Assembly (NCBI GenBank): GCA_018266765.1
Contig: JAFDZU010000050.1
Coordinates: 36,008 to 72,740, forward strand
Direction: 5' to 3'
Origin: Bacteroidota bacterium
GTDB lineage: Bacteria; Bacteroidota; Ignavibacteria; Kapaibacteriales; UBA961
DNA length: 36,733 nucleotides
A program made the position numbers and the translations under genes. Positions within the stretch are counted from its first letter, which is position 1. Each line of letters opens with the position of its first letter. A model generated the notes under the pieces. The model had not been told where the DNA came from. It did no database searches and saw only the letters and a list, made by a program, of their open reading frames with translations. Of this stretch, positions 8,732 through 17,446 are shown one piece after another.

Positions 8732-9577
8732 ATGCAAATAGGAAACTATACAATTTCAGTTATTGAAGCAGGCGATTTTGGATTAGACGGAGGCGCGATG
8801 TTTGGCGTCGTCCCCAAAAACCTTTGGTCAAAAGTATATAATCCCGGAGATGAACAAAATCGTATTCCAATGGTAACTCGTTGTTTATTAATTACTTCTC
8901 CTGACAGAACTATTGTAGTGGATACTGGTTGTGGCACAAAATTAACCGAAAAATTACAAAAGATTTATAAAATTGATTATTCATACAATTCACTTCTTAC
9001 GTCCCTTGCAAACTATGGTGTTAAACCTGAAGATGTAACGGATGTGATACTTACTCATCTGCATTTTGACCATGCCGGAGGTGCTACCTTTCTCGAAAAC
9101 GGTGAAGCTTTGCCAACATTTAGCAATGCTAAACATTATATTCAGAAAGAACATCTTGCTTGGGCGAGAAATCCAACCGAAAAAGACCGTGCTTCATTTT
9201 TTAAAGAGAATTGGGAACCGATAATTTCGTCAGGGATGATGGAAGTACTCGATGGTGATGGCGAAATCTTCACCGGAATTTCCGTTCAGCAATTCGACGG
9301 GCACACAAAATCACTTCAAATGGTTAAAATATCAGACGACAAGACTACGCTTGTGTTCCCTGCTGACTTATTCCCTACTTCGGCTCATATTCCAGTGCCG
9401 TTTGTGATGGGATATGATAATTTCCCGCTAACAGCAATGGACGAGAAACGAACAATCTTACCTCAAATGGCTGACGAAGAGTGGATAGTGTGCTTTGAGC
9501 ATGATGCTTTTACTCAAGCAGGTCGTATTGTTAGAACTGAAAAAGGGTTCACTCTTGGTGAGAAAGTAGTATTTTGA
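8732..9577 (+). CDS. metallo-beta-lactamase-fold hydrolase
   Basis: The protein is a cytosolic MBL-fold metallohydrolase of about 281 residues. The zinc-binding signature HLHFDHAGG starts at H109 (H109, H111, D113, H114), and the later ligands are supplied by 'FDGHTKS' and the C-terminal FEHD. It resembles the AHL-lactonase/quorum-quenching-like and generic 'YtnP-like' MBL enzymes, but the substrate is not determined. I choose ATG at 8732 because an AAGGAAA ribosome site ends 6 nt upstream; the TTG one codon earlier is not needed. Its TGA overlaps the TTG start of the Rieske gene (TTGA), so the two products are probably made together. Confidence 0.88.
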   Translation: MQIGNYTISVIEAGDFGLDGGAMFGVVPKNLWSKVYNPGDEQNRIPMVTRCLLITSPDRTIVVDTGCGTKLTEKLQKIYKIDYSYNSLLTSLANYGVKPEDVTDVILTHLHFDHAGGATFLENGEALPTFSNAKHYIQKEHLAWARNPTEKDRASFFKENWEPIISSGMMEVLDGDGEIFTGISVQQFDGHTKSLQMVKISDDKTTLVFPADLFPTSAHIPVPFVMGYDNFPLTAMDEKRTILPQMADEEWIVCFEHDAFTQAGRIVRTEKGFTLGEKVVF

Positions 9578-9951
9578 GTAAAGAATTTCCTGAAATAGAA
9601 AAGGATAATAAGACGTTCGTTCTTGTTTGCAATAGTGATGAACTTCGCGAATATAAATCTAAAAATATTTTTTTTGATGAAGAGCTTCAAGTTGCAATTT
9701 TTAGAATTAAGCAAAAACTCTACGCAGTTTCTAATATTTGCCCGCACCAACATGCTGCTGTTATATGTGAAGGATTTATTGAAGAATTAACGGTTACCTG
9801 TCCACTTCACGGATGGATTTATTCCCTCGAAAGCGGAAAAGCATTAGGCAGTCATGCAAAGCTTAAAACCTACGAAGTTTTTGAAGAGAACAACACTATA
9901 TTTCTCGAAAAACCTGTTCAAAAAATGCCGAAATGGATGGAAAATTTATAA
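9574..9951 (+). CDS. Rieske [2Fe-2S] ferredoxin-type protein
   Basis: This 125-residue protein is a small Rieske iron-sulfur protein, probably a soluble electron carrier or a subunit similar to NirD and the dioxygenase ferredoxins. The cluster ligands are C56-P-H58 and C76-P-L-H79, that is CxH-x17-CxxH, with the usual 'GWIYSLESG' strand after the second box. There is no signal peptide or membrane anchor, so it is cytosolic. The start is TTG, overlapping the stop of the upstream hydrolase by 4 nt, which implies translational coupling. No oxygenase or nitrite reductase subunit is adjacent, so its partner is unknown. A short C-terminal tail (QKMPKWMENL) follows the domain. Confidence 0.88.
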   Translation: MSKEFPEIEKDNKTFVLVCNSDELREYKSKNIFFDEELQVAIFRIKQKLYAVSNICPHQHAAVICEGFIEELTVTCPLHGWIYSLESGKALGSHAKLKTYEVFEENNTIFLEKPVQKMPKWMENL

Positions 9952-10067
9952 ATATTTTCACCAACGAATTCTTCTAAAATCATTCCTTCAACTCTGATAT
10001 TATTTCAAATTAAATAGTGAACAAAGCCCCCTACTCTTGATTTATTACTTCAAATCATAGGATTGGT

Positions 10068-10098
10068 TTTGTTCGTTGGCTGAATTTAACTAATTTTG
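10068..10098 (+). promoter_or_regulatory. Bacteroidetes-type promoter of icd
   Basis: TTTG at 10068-10071 and TAATTTTG at 10091-10098 are separated by 19 nt. This matches the Bacteroidetes housekeeping consensus TTTG-N19-TAnnTTTG. It would start transcription about 50 nt before the icd ATG. A start here fits the 202-nt gap after the Rieske gene, where no coding frame is seen. Confidence 0.6.
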
Positions 10099-10153
10099 TG
10101 CCTTCTCAAATTTATTCCTATCGTTATTTCCTACAAATCAAGAAAGAACAGCT

Positions 10154-11422
10154 ATGTCTTATTTGCGCTTAACTCCTCCATCAAATGGAGTAAAGATTTC
10201 TGTCAATGCTGATGGCACTCTTAAAGTTCCTAATAATCCAATCATTCCGTTTATCGAAGGCGACGGTACAGGTGCAGATATTTGGGCGGCTTCCGTTCGG
10301 GTTTTTGATGCTGCTGTTGAGAAAGCATATAATGGAACTCGTAAAATCGAATGGTTTGAAGTCTATGCAGGCGAAAAATCAAATGAAGTTTATGGTGAAA
10401 ACACATGGCTTCCTGACGATACTCTTACAGCTATTAAAGAATTTATAGTTGGTATTAAAGGGCCACTAACAACTCCGGTTGGTGGTGGAATTCGTTCGAT
10501 TAATGTTGCACTGCGTCAATTGATGGATTTATATGTTTGCCTTCGTCCGGTTCGTTGGTTTGAAGGAGTTCCTTCTCCTGTAAAACGCCCTGACTTAGTA
10601 GATATGGTTATTTTCCGCGAAAACACCGAAGATATTTATGCAGGTATTGAATTTCAAGCAGGAACTATCGAAGCTCTAAAAATGTTAGAATTTCTTCAAG
10701 CTAACTTCCCTGCTATGGCAAAGAAAATTCGTTTTGGTGCTGATGCACCTTCGGAAGTTGGAATTGGTATTAAACCAGTATCTGTTCCCGGTACTAAGCG
10801 TTTAGTTCGCGCCGCACTTCGATATGCACTCAGTCAAGGACGTAAAAATCTAACAATTGTTCACAAAGGAAATATTATGAAATTTACCGAAGGTTCATTT
10901 CGTGATTGGTCGTATGAACTTGTACGCGAAGAGTTTAGCGATGTTGCTGTAGGTTGGGATGATTGCGGCGGAAATCCGGGAGCTAAATTACTCGTAAAAG
11001 ATGTTATCGCAGATGCTTTTTTACAGCAAATTCTTACTCGTCCTGCAGAATACGATGTCATAGCTTGTATGAATCTCAATGGTGATTATATTTCGGATGC
11101 ACTCGCCGCACAAGTTGGCGGAATCGGCATAGCTCCAGGTGCAAATATCAATTACGACAACGGTTATGCAATTTTTGAAGCAACACATGGTACAGCACCT
11201 AAATATGCAGGATTAGATAAAGTAAATCCTGGTTCTGTGATTCTTTCCGGGGAAATGATGTTCCGTTATTTGGGCTGGAATGAAGCCGCCGATTTAATCA
11301 TCAAGGGAATTAATGGTGCAATAGCCTCAAAAACTGTTACGTATGACTTTGCCCGTTTGATGGAAGGTGCAACTGAAGTTAAATGTTCAGAATTTGGCAA
11401 TGCAGTTATTGGAAAAATGTAA
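10154..11422 (+). CDS. icd: NADP-dependent isocitrate dehydrogenase
   Basis: Icd oxidatively decarboxylates isocitrate to 2-oxoglutarate in the TCA cycle, yielding NADPH. At 422 residues it is the dimeric E. coli-type enzyme. The substrate site RSINVALRQ contains S115, equivalent to the E. coli regulatory Ser113, with N117 and R121. GIEFQAGT..., the [12 protein letters not shown] helix and the [17 protein letters not shown] cofactor loop are all intact. The lysine-tyrosine pair in that loop is the NADP-specificity marker, so I call NADP rather than NAD. No aceK kinase is nearby. It has its own promoter (10068-10098), and no Shine-Dalgarno is evident before the ATG. Confidence 0.95.
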   Translation: MSYLRLTPPSNGVKISVNADGTLKVPNNPIIPFIEGDGTGADIWAASVRVFDAAVEKAYNGTRKIEWFEVYAGEKSNEVYGENTWLPDDTLTAIKEFIVGIKGPLTTPVGGGIRSINVALRQLMDLYVCLRPVRWFEGVPSPVKRPDLVDMVIFRENTEDIYAGIEFQAGTIEALKMLEFLQANFPAMAKKIRFGADAPSEVGIGIKPVSVPGTKRLVRAALRYALSQGRKNLTIVHKGNIMKFTEGSFRDWSYELVREEFSDVAVGWDDCGGNPGAKLLVKDVIADAFLQQILTRPAEYDVIACMNLNGDYISDALAAQVGGIGIAPGANINYDNGYAIFEATHGTAPKYAGLDKVNPGSVILSGEMMFRYLGWNEAADLIIKGINGAIASKTVTYDFARLMEGATEVKCSEFGNAVIGKM

Positions 11423-11474
11423 GTATTAACAAGGAAGTGACATATATTTCGATATTTGTGGAGAAGAGGAATTT

Positions 11475-11675
11475 ATGGCTAAAGAAGAACTCATTGAAAA
11501 AATAGCTCATCTTTCAACTGAGCATAAGAATCAAGTTCTACAACTAATCGAAACTCATATCGAACAAGAGCAACATATACGTGAAATGCAATCAGTTAAT
11601 TCACTTATGACTTTGTCAGTACAAAGTTTCAACGAGTGGGACAATGAAGAGGATTCAATTTATGACTCATTATAA
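11475..11675 (+). CDS. antitoxin of a MazF/PemK-type toxin-antitoxin pair
   Basis: This 66-residue acidic protein has a helical N-terminal part (LIEKIAHLSTEHKNQVLQLI) and an acidic C-terminus ending EWDNEEDSIYDSL. That tail is typical of antitoxins encoded directly upstream of MazF/PemK ribonucleases, where the flexible acidic tail wraps the toxin. It has a GAGAAGAGGA ribosome site. The toxin start (ATG 11662) lies inside its last codons, as in classical type II loci. It sits 52 nt after icd and is probably read from the icd promoter or a weak one of its own. The assignment rests on context and the tail; no DNA-binding domain is obvious. Confidence 0.75.
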   Translation: MAKEELIEKIAHLSTEHKNQVLQLIETHIEQEQHIREMQSVNSLMTLSVQSFNEWDNEEDSIYDSL

Positions 11676-11999
11676 AAAGGTGATGTTATTCTTGTTCCTT
11701 TTCCATTCACAGATTTAGTTGGAGTAAAAAAACGTCCTTCAATAATTATTTCACCAAATTCATATAATACTGGAAACGATGTTATTATAGGTTTTGTAAC
11801 GAGTAATATTGGAATCAGTCCACGAGTCGGTGACTATTTAATGCGTGATTGGACAAAAGCAAATTTACTAAAACCTTCATTATTTAGGATGAAATTTGCT
11901 ACTATTGATCAAACGATAATAATCCGAAAATTAGGCACAATATCGGACTATGATTGGCTACAAATTGAAGATAGTATCATTGATTTTATTAAAAACTGA
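11662..11999 (+). pseudogene. frameshifted MazF/PemK-family toxin (or -1 recoded)
   Basis: From 11679 to TGA 11997-11999 one frame encodes 106 residues of a MazF/PemK endoribonuclease: GDVILVPFPFTD, KKRPSIIISP and IIGFVTSNI. These include the catalytic Arg (in RP) and Thr (in VTS) of the family. The natural start, ATG 11662, has a GAAGAGGA ribosome site 8 nt upstream and encodes MTHYKK, which joins GDV perfectly except that the reading frames differ by one base at the A5 tract 11674-11678. Read literally from ATG 11662, translation ends at TAG 11716-11718 after 18 residues. The downstream frame has TAA at 11673-11675 just before it and no usable ATG/GTG/TTG until deep in the domain. One missing A would explain it. 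A -1 slip at TAT-AAA-AAG is the alternative. The body shows no other lesion. Confidence 0.75.
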
Positions 12000-12032
12000 T
12001 GTTTTCTACTCACAAATCAAGGCATAATTTCA

Positions 12033-12065
12033 ATGTTAATTCTCGCTAAATTAGCAGAATAACAT
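12033..12065 (+). other. stem-loop in the pyrG upstream region
   Basis: ATGTTA, TTCT and GCTA (12033-12048, with single-base bulges at 12039 and 12044) pair with TAGC, AGAA and TAACAT (12052-12065) around a 3-nt loop, giving 14 base pairs. It lies between the toxin stop (11999) and the pyrG start (12127). There is no T-tract after it, so it is not a classical intrinsic terminator. It could be an mRNA leader element of pyrG or a 3'-end stabiliser of the toxin-antitoxin mRNA. Confidence 0.3.
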
Positions 12066-12126
12066 CTGATTATTCAAATTACATATTCAGTAAATTTTAT
12101 TTTTACTTAAAACAAAAGAATTTCTT

Positions 12127-13773
12127 GTGGCACATAAAACAAAATATATATTTATTACAGGTGGCGTACTTTCTTCATTAGGTAAAGGTATAGCATCGGC
12201 TTCTCTTGGATTGCTACTGAAACGTCGTGGACTTTCGGTAACAGTAATGAAATTTGACCCTTACATTAATATTGACCCCGGAACTATGAGTCCACATCAG
12301 CATGGAGAAGTGTACGTAACCGACGACGGTGCGGAAACTGACCTTGACCTTGGACATTACGAACGGTTTTTGGATATTTCCAATACCCGTAATAATAGTA
12401 CATCTGCCGGACAAGTGTATTTTGAGGTTATTCAACGCGAACGACGTGGACAATATTTAGGTAAAACAGTCCAAGTAATTCCTCATATTACCGATGAAAT
12501 TAAACGCCGGATGACTATTTTCGATAAACAAGTTGATATAGTTTTAATCGAAATTGGCGGAACTGTTGGCGATATAGAGTCACTGCCATTTCTTGAAGCA
12601 GTTCGTCAACTATGCCTCGAAAGGGGTAGTCGAAATACACTTAATATTCATCTCACATATGTTCCTTATATCAAGTCAGCGGGTGAACTTAAAACAAAAC
12701 CTACGCAACATTCGGTAAAAGTATTGATGGAAGGCGGGATTCGACCTGATATTTTAATGTGCCGAACTGAACAGAAGATAAATAAAGAAGTTCGTTCAAA
12801 AATTGGACTTTTTTGTAATGTAGATGAAGATTCTGTTATCGAAGCTTTAGATGTAGAAACTATTTACGAAGTGCCACTTTCATTAGCTAAACGTAAATTA
12901 GATGAAATTGTACTCCGCAAATTATATATTAAAACACCTCCTTTAGAATTAGAAACATGGACTAAATTTGTTAATCGAATTAAAAATCCTAAACACGAAG
13001 TTTCGATTGGATTAGTTGGCAAATACACACAAGTTCAGGACTCTTACAAAAGTATTTCTGAGGCATTAATTCATGCCGGCGCAATTAATAATACAAAAGT
13101 TTCGGTTCGGTGGCTTGACTCGGAACATATCACAGCTGAAAATGCCCCCGAACAACTTGCAGGATTAGATGGTGTGCTTGTTGCTCCCGGATTTGGCTCG
13201 CGCGGTATCGAAGGTAAACTCCACGCACTGAAATATATCCGTGAAAATGGTATTCCTTTTTTTGGAATTTGCCTTGGAATGCAATGTGCTGTAATAGAAT
13301 TTGCACGAAATGTGTGTGGAATTACCGATGCAAATTCAAAGGAATTTAAGAAAACAAAGAATAGTATTATAGACTTAATGCCGGATCAAAGAAATATCAC
13401 TGATAAAGGTGGAACAATGCGACTCGGTGCATATCCTTGTGTTTTAAAAAAGGGTACTTTGGCATCAATTGCTTATGGTACGGAATTTATCAATGAACGC
13501 CACCGCCATCGCTACGAAGTTAATAATACATACCGCCGAACACTCGAGGAGAATGGAATGATTCTGAGCGGACTTTCACCCGATACGACTCTTGTTGAAA
13601 TAATCGAATTACCTAATCATCCGTGGTTTGTAGGAGTACAATTTCATCCTGAATTAAAATCACGTGCTGTAATTGGTCATCCACTCTTTATTGCTTTTAT
13701 TAAAGCGGCGTTAACACGGAAAAATGCAGGCAAAGATGATAAAAAAACTGATGTCGAAACCTCTACTTCCTAA
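12127..13773 (+). CDS. pyrG: CTP synthase (glutamine-hydrolysing)
   Basis: PyrG aminates UTP to CTP with ATP and glutamine-derived ammonia, the last step of de novo pyrimidine nucleotide synthesis. The 548-residue protein is full length. The synthetase domain opens with the P-loop region [17 protein letters not shown] (K20) and contains the [17 protein letters not shown] signature. The class I glutamine amidotransferase domain (about 300-540) has nucleophile C382 (GICLGMQ) and H507/E509 (FHPE). The start is GTG at 12127, supported by alignment of the N-terminus to the family (KYIFITGGV). A Lys/Asp/Thr-rich tail follows the domain. The FKBP gene begins 36 nt downstream and is likely cotranscribed. 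Confidence 0.97.
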   Translation: MAHKTKYIFITGGVLSSLGKGIASASLGLLLKRRGLSVTVMKFDPYINIDPGTMSPHQHGEVYVTDDGAETDLDLGHYERFLDISNTRNNSTSAGQVYFEVIQRERRGQYLGKTVQVIPHITDEIKRRMTIFDKQVDIVLIEIGGTVGDIESLPFLEAVRQLCLERGSRNTLNIHLTYVPYIKSAGELKTKPTQHSVKVLMEGGIRPDILMCRTEQKINKEVRSKIGLFCNVDEDSVIEALDVETIYEVPLSLAKRKLDEIVLRKLYIKTPPLELETWTKFVNRIKNPKHEVSIGLVGKYTQVQDSYKSISEALIHAGAINNTKVSVRWLDSEHITAENAPEQLAGLDGVLVAPGFGSRGIEGKLHALKYIRENGIPFFGICLGMQCAVIEFARNVCGITDANSKEFKKTKNSIIDLMPDQRNITDKGGTMRLGAYPCVLKKGTLASIAYGTEFINERHRHRYEVNNTYRRTLEENGMILSGLSPDTTLVEIIELPNHPWFVGVQFHPELKSRAVIGHPLFIAFIKAALTRKNAGKDDKKTDVETSTS

Positions 13774-13809
13774 AGAAACTACAAAAACATAAAATTACAT
13801 CTGCTAATT

Positions 13810-14223
13810 ATGAAACAACTATTTTCATTGGTTTGCCTCCTTATATTAACTATCATCTTAGGGGGTTGTTCTGACAATTCTACTACCATAGTGCCGGATA
13901 CGACTAACTTAATCATTACAGATTTAACAGTTGGCACCGGTGCAGAAGCTGTTAATGGAAAAACCGTTACAGTTCATTATGTTGGAACTTTAACGAACGG
14001 TCAAAAATTCGATTCTTCTCGTGATAGAGGCAAGCCCTTTTCATTTCACTTAGGTGCTAATGAAGTGATTCAAGGTTGGGAACAAGGAATTCCCAAAATG
14101 CGTGTAGGAGGTTTAAGAAAATTAGTGATTCCGCCGTCTTTAGGATATGGAAATAGAGTTATTGGTACTATTCCGGCAAATTCAACGCTAATTTTTGAGG
14201 TTGAGTTATTGAGCATACAATAA
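13810..14223 (+). CDS. FKBP-type peptidyl-prolyl cis-trans isomerase, lipoprotein
   Basis: This 137-residue protein is a lipid-anchored prolyl isomerase assisting folding of envelope proteins. The signal peptide ends in the lipobox ILGGC. A single FKBP domain covers about residues 40-137, with the family landmarks GKTVTVHYVGTLTNGQKFDSS, GANEVIQGWEQGIPKMRVGG, IPPSLGYG and ANSTLIFEVELL. It lacks the dimerisation domain of FkpA/Mip, so it is a minimal single-domain form. It follows pyrG by 36 nt. The activity call is firm; physiological clients are unknown. Confidence 0.93.
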   Translation: MKQLFSLVCLLILTIILGGCSDNSTTIVPDTTNLIITDLTVGTGAEAVNGKTVTVHYVGTLTNGQKFDSSRDRGKPFSFHLGANEVIQGWEQGIPKMRVGGLRKLVIPPSLGYGNRVIGTIPANSTLIFEVELLSIQ

Positions 14224-14345
14224 GAACTTTCATCAAAACTCATCGTATAAGTAGTATGTAAATTCTATCGAACGAAACTTCAGATTTTATCAATCGTAGT
14301 TCAAATTGACTCTAAACTATTCTATTTAATTTAAAGAGTAAATAC

Positions 14346-16775
14346 ATGAAACTTCAATTGGTTGCTTTTTCTTTCTGTACTATTCTCATCATATGTTTTT
14401 TTGGAACATCACATACTTCCTTAGCTTCAGAACAAACTTTTACTATTCAAGGGACGATTACAGACGGTGATACAAAACAGCCAATTGCAGGTGCTTCACT
14501 AAGGGTTATTAATACTCGGCTCGGCACATATTCAGGAGTAAGCGGTTTTTTTAGAATTGCTTTGCCAATCGGGAGCTATACAATTGAAGCAAAATCAATT
14601 GGTTATCAAACCAGAACTTTCCCCGTAAGTCAAGAAACATTCACTCTTTCAATTCAACTTCGTCCATCTGACATTAAACTTAAAACAGTACAAGTCACCG
14701 CAGATATTGATGCTGATAATGTTATAAGGCGTGCTATCGAACGAAAAGAAGAAAATCTCAAGAAAATTAATACTTTCACAGGCTCATTGTATTCAAAATT
14801 AAACCTTGAACTTAATGGAAAGGGCTTAAATTCACTGCCTAGTGGAAGAAATGGCGGAGGAAAAGTGCAAGGGCGTGGCGGTTCGGTAGGAATTAGCAGT
14901 GATGGTGGTTTAGATGAAAGAAACTCCTTCTTTATTGCTGAAACGTTCTCCAAAATATATCGTGATAATGTGCAGAAACGTTCTCATGTTGAGATTTTAC
15001 AACGCCGTCAAACAGCAAATTTAGATAAACAACAAAACCTTGTTGCAATCGGGAATTTTATTAGCTTTTATGATGAATCTATTAAAATTGTAAGTGCTGA
15101 TATTCTTTCTCCACTCTCAAAAGACCCGTTCAATCGTTATAAATTTACTCTGAAAGAACGTACAACCCTCGGTGATAAATTTGTATATGTCATTCAAGTC
15201 GAACCAAAATCAGAAATATTCCCTGCATTTAAAGGCACTCTGAAAATTATCGAAGGAACGTATAATTTAGTAGAAGCAGACCTTTCACCAAGTGAAACAA
15301 CTGCCCTATCGTTTGTTAAAAATTTACGCTTTGTACAGAAATTCGACGAAATTCAAAAAGAAATATGGCAACCGACCTATTTGCGAACAACAGCAAAAGC
15401 TCAAATTGAAGTCCTTAAAGGATTTGTAGAATTTGGTGCAGACTTTACAGCAACCAGTATTTACTCTGAAATGAAATTGAATGAACCAATTTCAGATTCA
15501 CTATTCAATACAGATATACCACGTATAACAGTTTCCCCAACTGCCGATTCAACGAAAACTGAATTTTGGGAAAACAATGCTTTGCAAGAACTTACCGACC
15601 ATGAAAAAGAAATATATCATCGTATAGATAGTATTGTAATTGCTAATCCATTAGATACTTCGGGTATTGAGCCGACAAGTTTTACTATTAACCCGATGAT
15701 TGATTTTAATCGAATAGGAAGTATAACAGTTACCGCCCAACCACATTTGTCTGTTAATCACTTTGAGTTTGACGCTAACGCCGGGTATTCTTTCGGTATT
15801 CACCGTTATGTTGGTGAAGTTTCTGCGAGAATGTATTTGGATTCATCGAGGAGGTTCTCAGTTTTTTCTAAGCTCTATTCACAACTGAACAGAACTTCTT
15901 CCGACCGCACATACTCTCCTCTTGTTAATACTGTTACATCAGCTTTCGAGCATCAGGATTATTATGACTATTTTAGAAATGATGGTTTTTCGGCAGGGCT
16001 TTCTGCACAAATTTTAGGAACTCGTTGGATTGCACTCTACGAACAATCTCGTCAATTTTCTACAACAAATCTTGCTTCACGTTCTATTTTCCAAGAAGGT
16101 GGATGGCGACCAAATCCACAAATTACTGACGGTTCTTATCAAAACATTTCATTAAATGGACAATGGGGAAATATTTCGGCGTTTGGTTTTACCGGAAGAC
16201 CTCAATTTGAAGTAAAAATTGGTGGAATGTACGGCGAAGAATATAATCGAACAACTCCTTTTCGCACTATGGATGCGTCGTTTGAAACAATGTTACCGCT
16301 TATTCCTACAGGATATACGCCAATTTCATTACGCTTACAAGTAGCATCTGGAATATCAAGCGGTAATATTCCTATTCAATATCAATTCCGCCAGAAAACT
16401 CTCCTTGCACAAGTTATCACTTTTGGAAATATGGTTTCTGCACCAATTGGATTATTTGGTGGAACAGAATACCTAACAACGAATGCTGAAATTAATCTTA
16501 CTGATGTCTTGTGGCGAAGCGTTGGTTTGCCGCTTTACGAAGGTCGTGGAGTGGATGTAATCGTAGCAGGAGCAAGTGGACTCTGGCGTTCATTTCAATC
16601 AATCGGTTATTTGCCAACCGGTAATGATTGGTATTCTGAATTAGGTTTTGGAATAGGACGTATTCCAACATTTGTAAGTAATGTACTTTTTCTCCGGTTT
16701 GATGCTCGTTGGGGAATTGGAAATGTTGCCTCGGGGAATTTTGGATGGGGTTTGGGAATTACTTCTCCATTCTAA
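14346..16775 (+). CDS. CarboxypepD_reg-like / DUF5686 outer-membrane protein
   Basis: This 809-residue exported protein has an N-terminal signal peptide (about residues 1-28). A carboxypeptidase-regulatory-like beta sandwich follows (about 32-110: IQGTITDGDTKQPIAGASLRV ... GSYTIEAKSIGYQT). The rest is a DUF5686-type region that ends in a predicted outer-membrane beta-barrel with C-terminal Phe (WGLGITSPF). This domain order is common in Bacteroidota and resembles TonB-dependent-like proteins without plug. No substrate or function is established for the family. A glycine-rich segment near residues 160-185 (SGRNGGGKVQGRGGSVG) is an unusual insertion. It starts 122 nt after the FKBP gene and ends at a strong bidirectional terminator. 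Confidence 0.85.
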   Translation: MKLQLVAFSFCTILIICFFGTSHTSLASEQTFTIQGTITDGDTKQPIAGASLRVINTRLGTYSGVSGFFRIALPIGSYTIEAKSIGYQTRTFPVSQETFTLSIQLRPSDIKLKTVQVTADIDADNVIRRAIERKEENLKKINTFTGSLYSKLNLELNGKGLNSLPSGRNGGGKVQGRGGSVGISSDGGLDERNSFFIAETFSKIYRDNVQKRSHVEILQRRQTANLDKQQNLVAIGNFISFYDESIKIVSADILSPLSKDPFNRYKFTLKERTTLGDKFVYVIQVEPKSEIFPAFKGTLKIIEGTYNLVEADLSPSETTALSFVKNLRFVQKFDEIQKEIWQPTYLRTTAKAQIEVLKGFVEFGADFTATSIYSEMKLNEPISDSLFNTDIPRITVSPTADSTKTEFWENNALQELTDHEKEIYHRIDSIVIANPLDTSGIEPTSFTINPMIDFNRIGSITVTAQPHLSVNHFEFDANAGYSFGIHRYVGEVSARMYLDSSRRFSVFSKLYSQLNRTSSDRTYSPLVNTVTSAFEHQDYYDYFRNDGFSAGLSAQILGTRWIALYEQSRQFSTTNLASRSIFQEGGWRPNPQITDGSYQNISLNGQWGNISAFGFTGRPQFEVKIGGMYGEEYNRTTPFRTMDASFETMLPLIPTGYTPISLRLQVASGISSGNIPIQYQFRQKTLLAQVITFGNMVSAPIGLFGGTEYLTTNAEINLTDVLWRSVGLPLYEGRGVDVIVAGASGLWRSFQSIGYLPTGNDWYSELGFGIGRIPTFVSNVLFLRFDARWGIGNVASGNFGWGLGITSPF

Positions 16776-16789
16776 TGAAAATGCCAATA

Positions 16790-16830
16790 AAACAAAGCCG
16801 TCAGCAATAATCTTGCAGACGGCTTTGTTT
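16790..16830. terminator. bidirectional intrinsic terminator
   Basis: AAACAAAGCCGTC (16790-16802) is the exact reverse complement of 16818-16830, and the stem extends inward by GCA/TGC past one A/A mismatch, leaving a short loop. GC-rich core, AT-rich flanks and a T-rich run on the reverse-strand side (TTTTATT) make it a good terminator. It lies between the convergent DUF5686 gene and the reverse-strand lipoprotein gene and can serve both. Confidence 0.9.
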
Positions 16831-16849
16831 GTATAATTAAACGAAGATT

Positions 16850-17446
16850 TTATAACTTTAATTCTAATCTGACCACCAAATCAAATCGGCTGTCAATATA
16901 CGGGAAATATCCTGATCCTCCTGAGGTTGGTGCACTATATTCTGCAACTGTATAGAATCTTGTTCTGGTTTTTGCGGCAGTCTCGAGAATTTTCCCCACA
17001 TCATCAGGGATTGCTATCACATGAGGAATACGGAAATAATCCTTTACTTTTACTTTTTTAAATTCTCCGAGCAAATGCTTCGAACTTGCCGGTTCTCCTT
17101 CGAAATATAGATAATAACGAACAAAATCAAATTCGAGTTTATCCACACCTGGGTCAGTAAGAGGTACTCGAATTGAATCTATCCAATAGGCAAATTGATA
17201 GAAAATTGTACGCTGAATATCATCTTTGTTATCACGATATTCTTTGTAGTTATTTAAATCCGTAAAGTCTAAACTTGTATCCGGTGCGCTTTTATTACGC
17301 CATTTAGAAGTAAAGTCCAATGGAATTTGAACCGTAAAAGTTCCAAAAGTATCAACAGTATTGGTATAACAACCTGAAATAAATAAAGGTAGTACTAATG
17401 CTGTAACTATAGTTGCAATAGTAGAAATTATGGTAGTTTTTTTCAT
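16850..17446 (-). CDS. lipoprotein of unknown function, paired with OMP gene
   Basis: This 198-residue protein has a signal peptide ending in the lipobox FISGC and is therefore probably attached to the outer or inner membrane by lipid. The mature part has Asp/Lys-rich stretches and several beta-like strands (FEFDFVRYYLYF-like, VVRLELKL at the end). No domain is recognised. Its ATG overlaps the TGA of the upstream outer-membrane protein by 4 nt (ATGA), and an AAGGAG site lies inside that gene, so the two are translationally coupled. The pair probably forms one envelope unit. Confidence 0.75.
   Translation of the reverse strand: MKKTTIISTIATIVTALVLPLFISGCYTNTVDTFGTFTVQIPLDFTSKWRNKSAPDTSLDFTDLNNYKEYRDNKDDIQRTIFYQFAYWIDSIRVPLTDPGVDKLEFDFVRYYLYFEGEPASSKHLLGEFKKVKVKDYFRIPHVIAIPDDVGKILETAAKTRTRFYTVAEYSAPTSGGSGYFPYIDSRFDLVVRLELKL

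Noticed and set aside
9961-10079. Inverted repeat CCAACGAA (9961-9968) and TTCGTTGG (10072-10079) in the gap before icd
   Set aside because: Only 8 bp and more than 100 nt apart; no structure or repeat supports it, and the right arm overlaps the promoter spacer.
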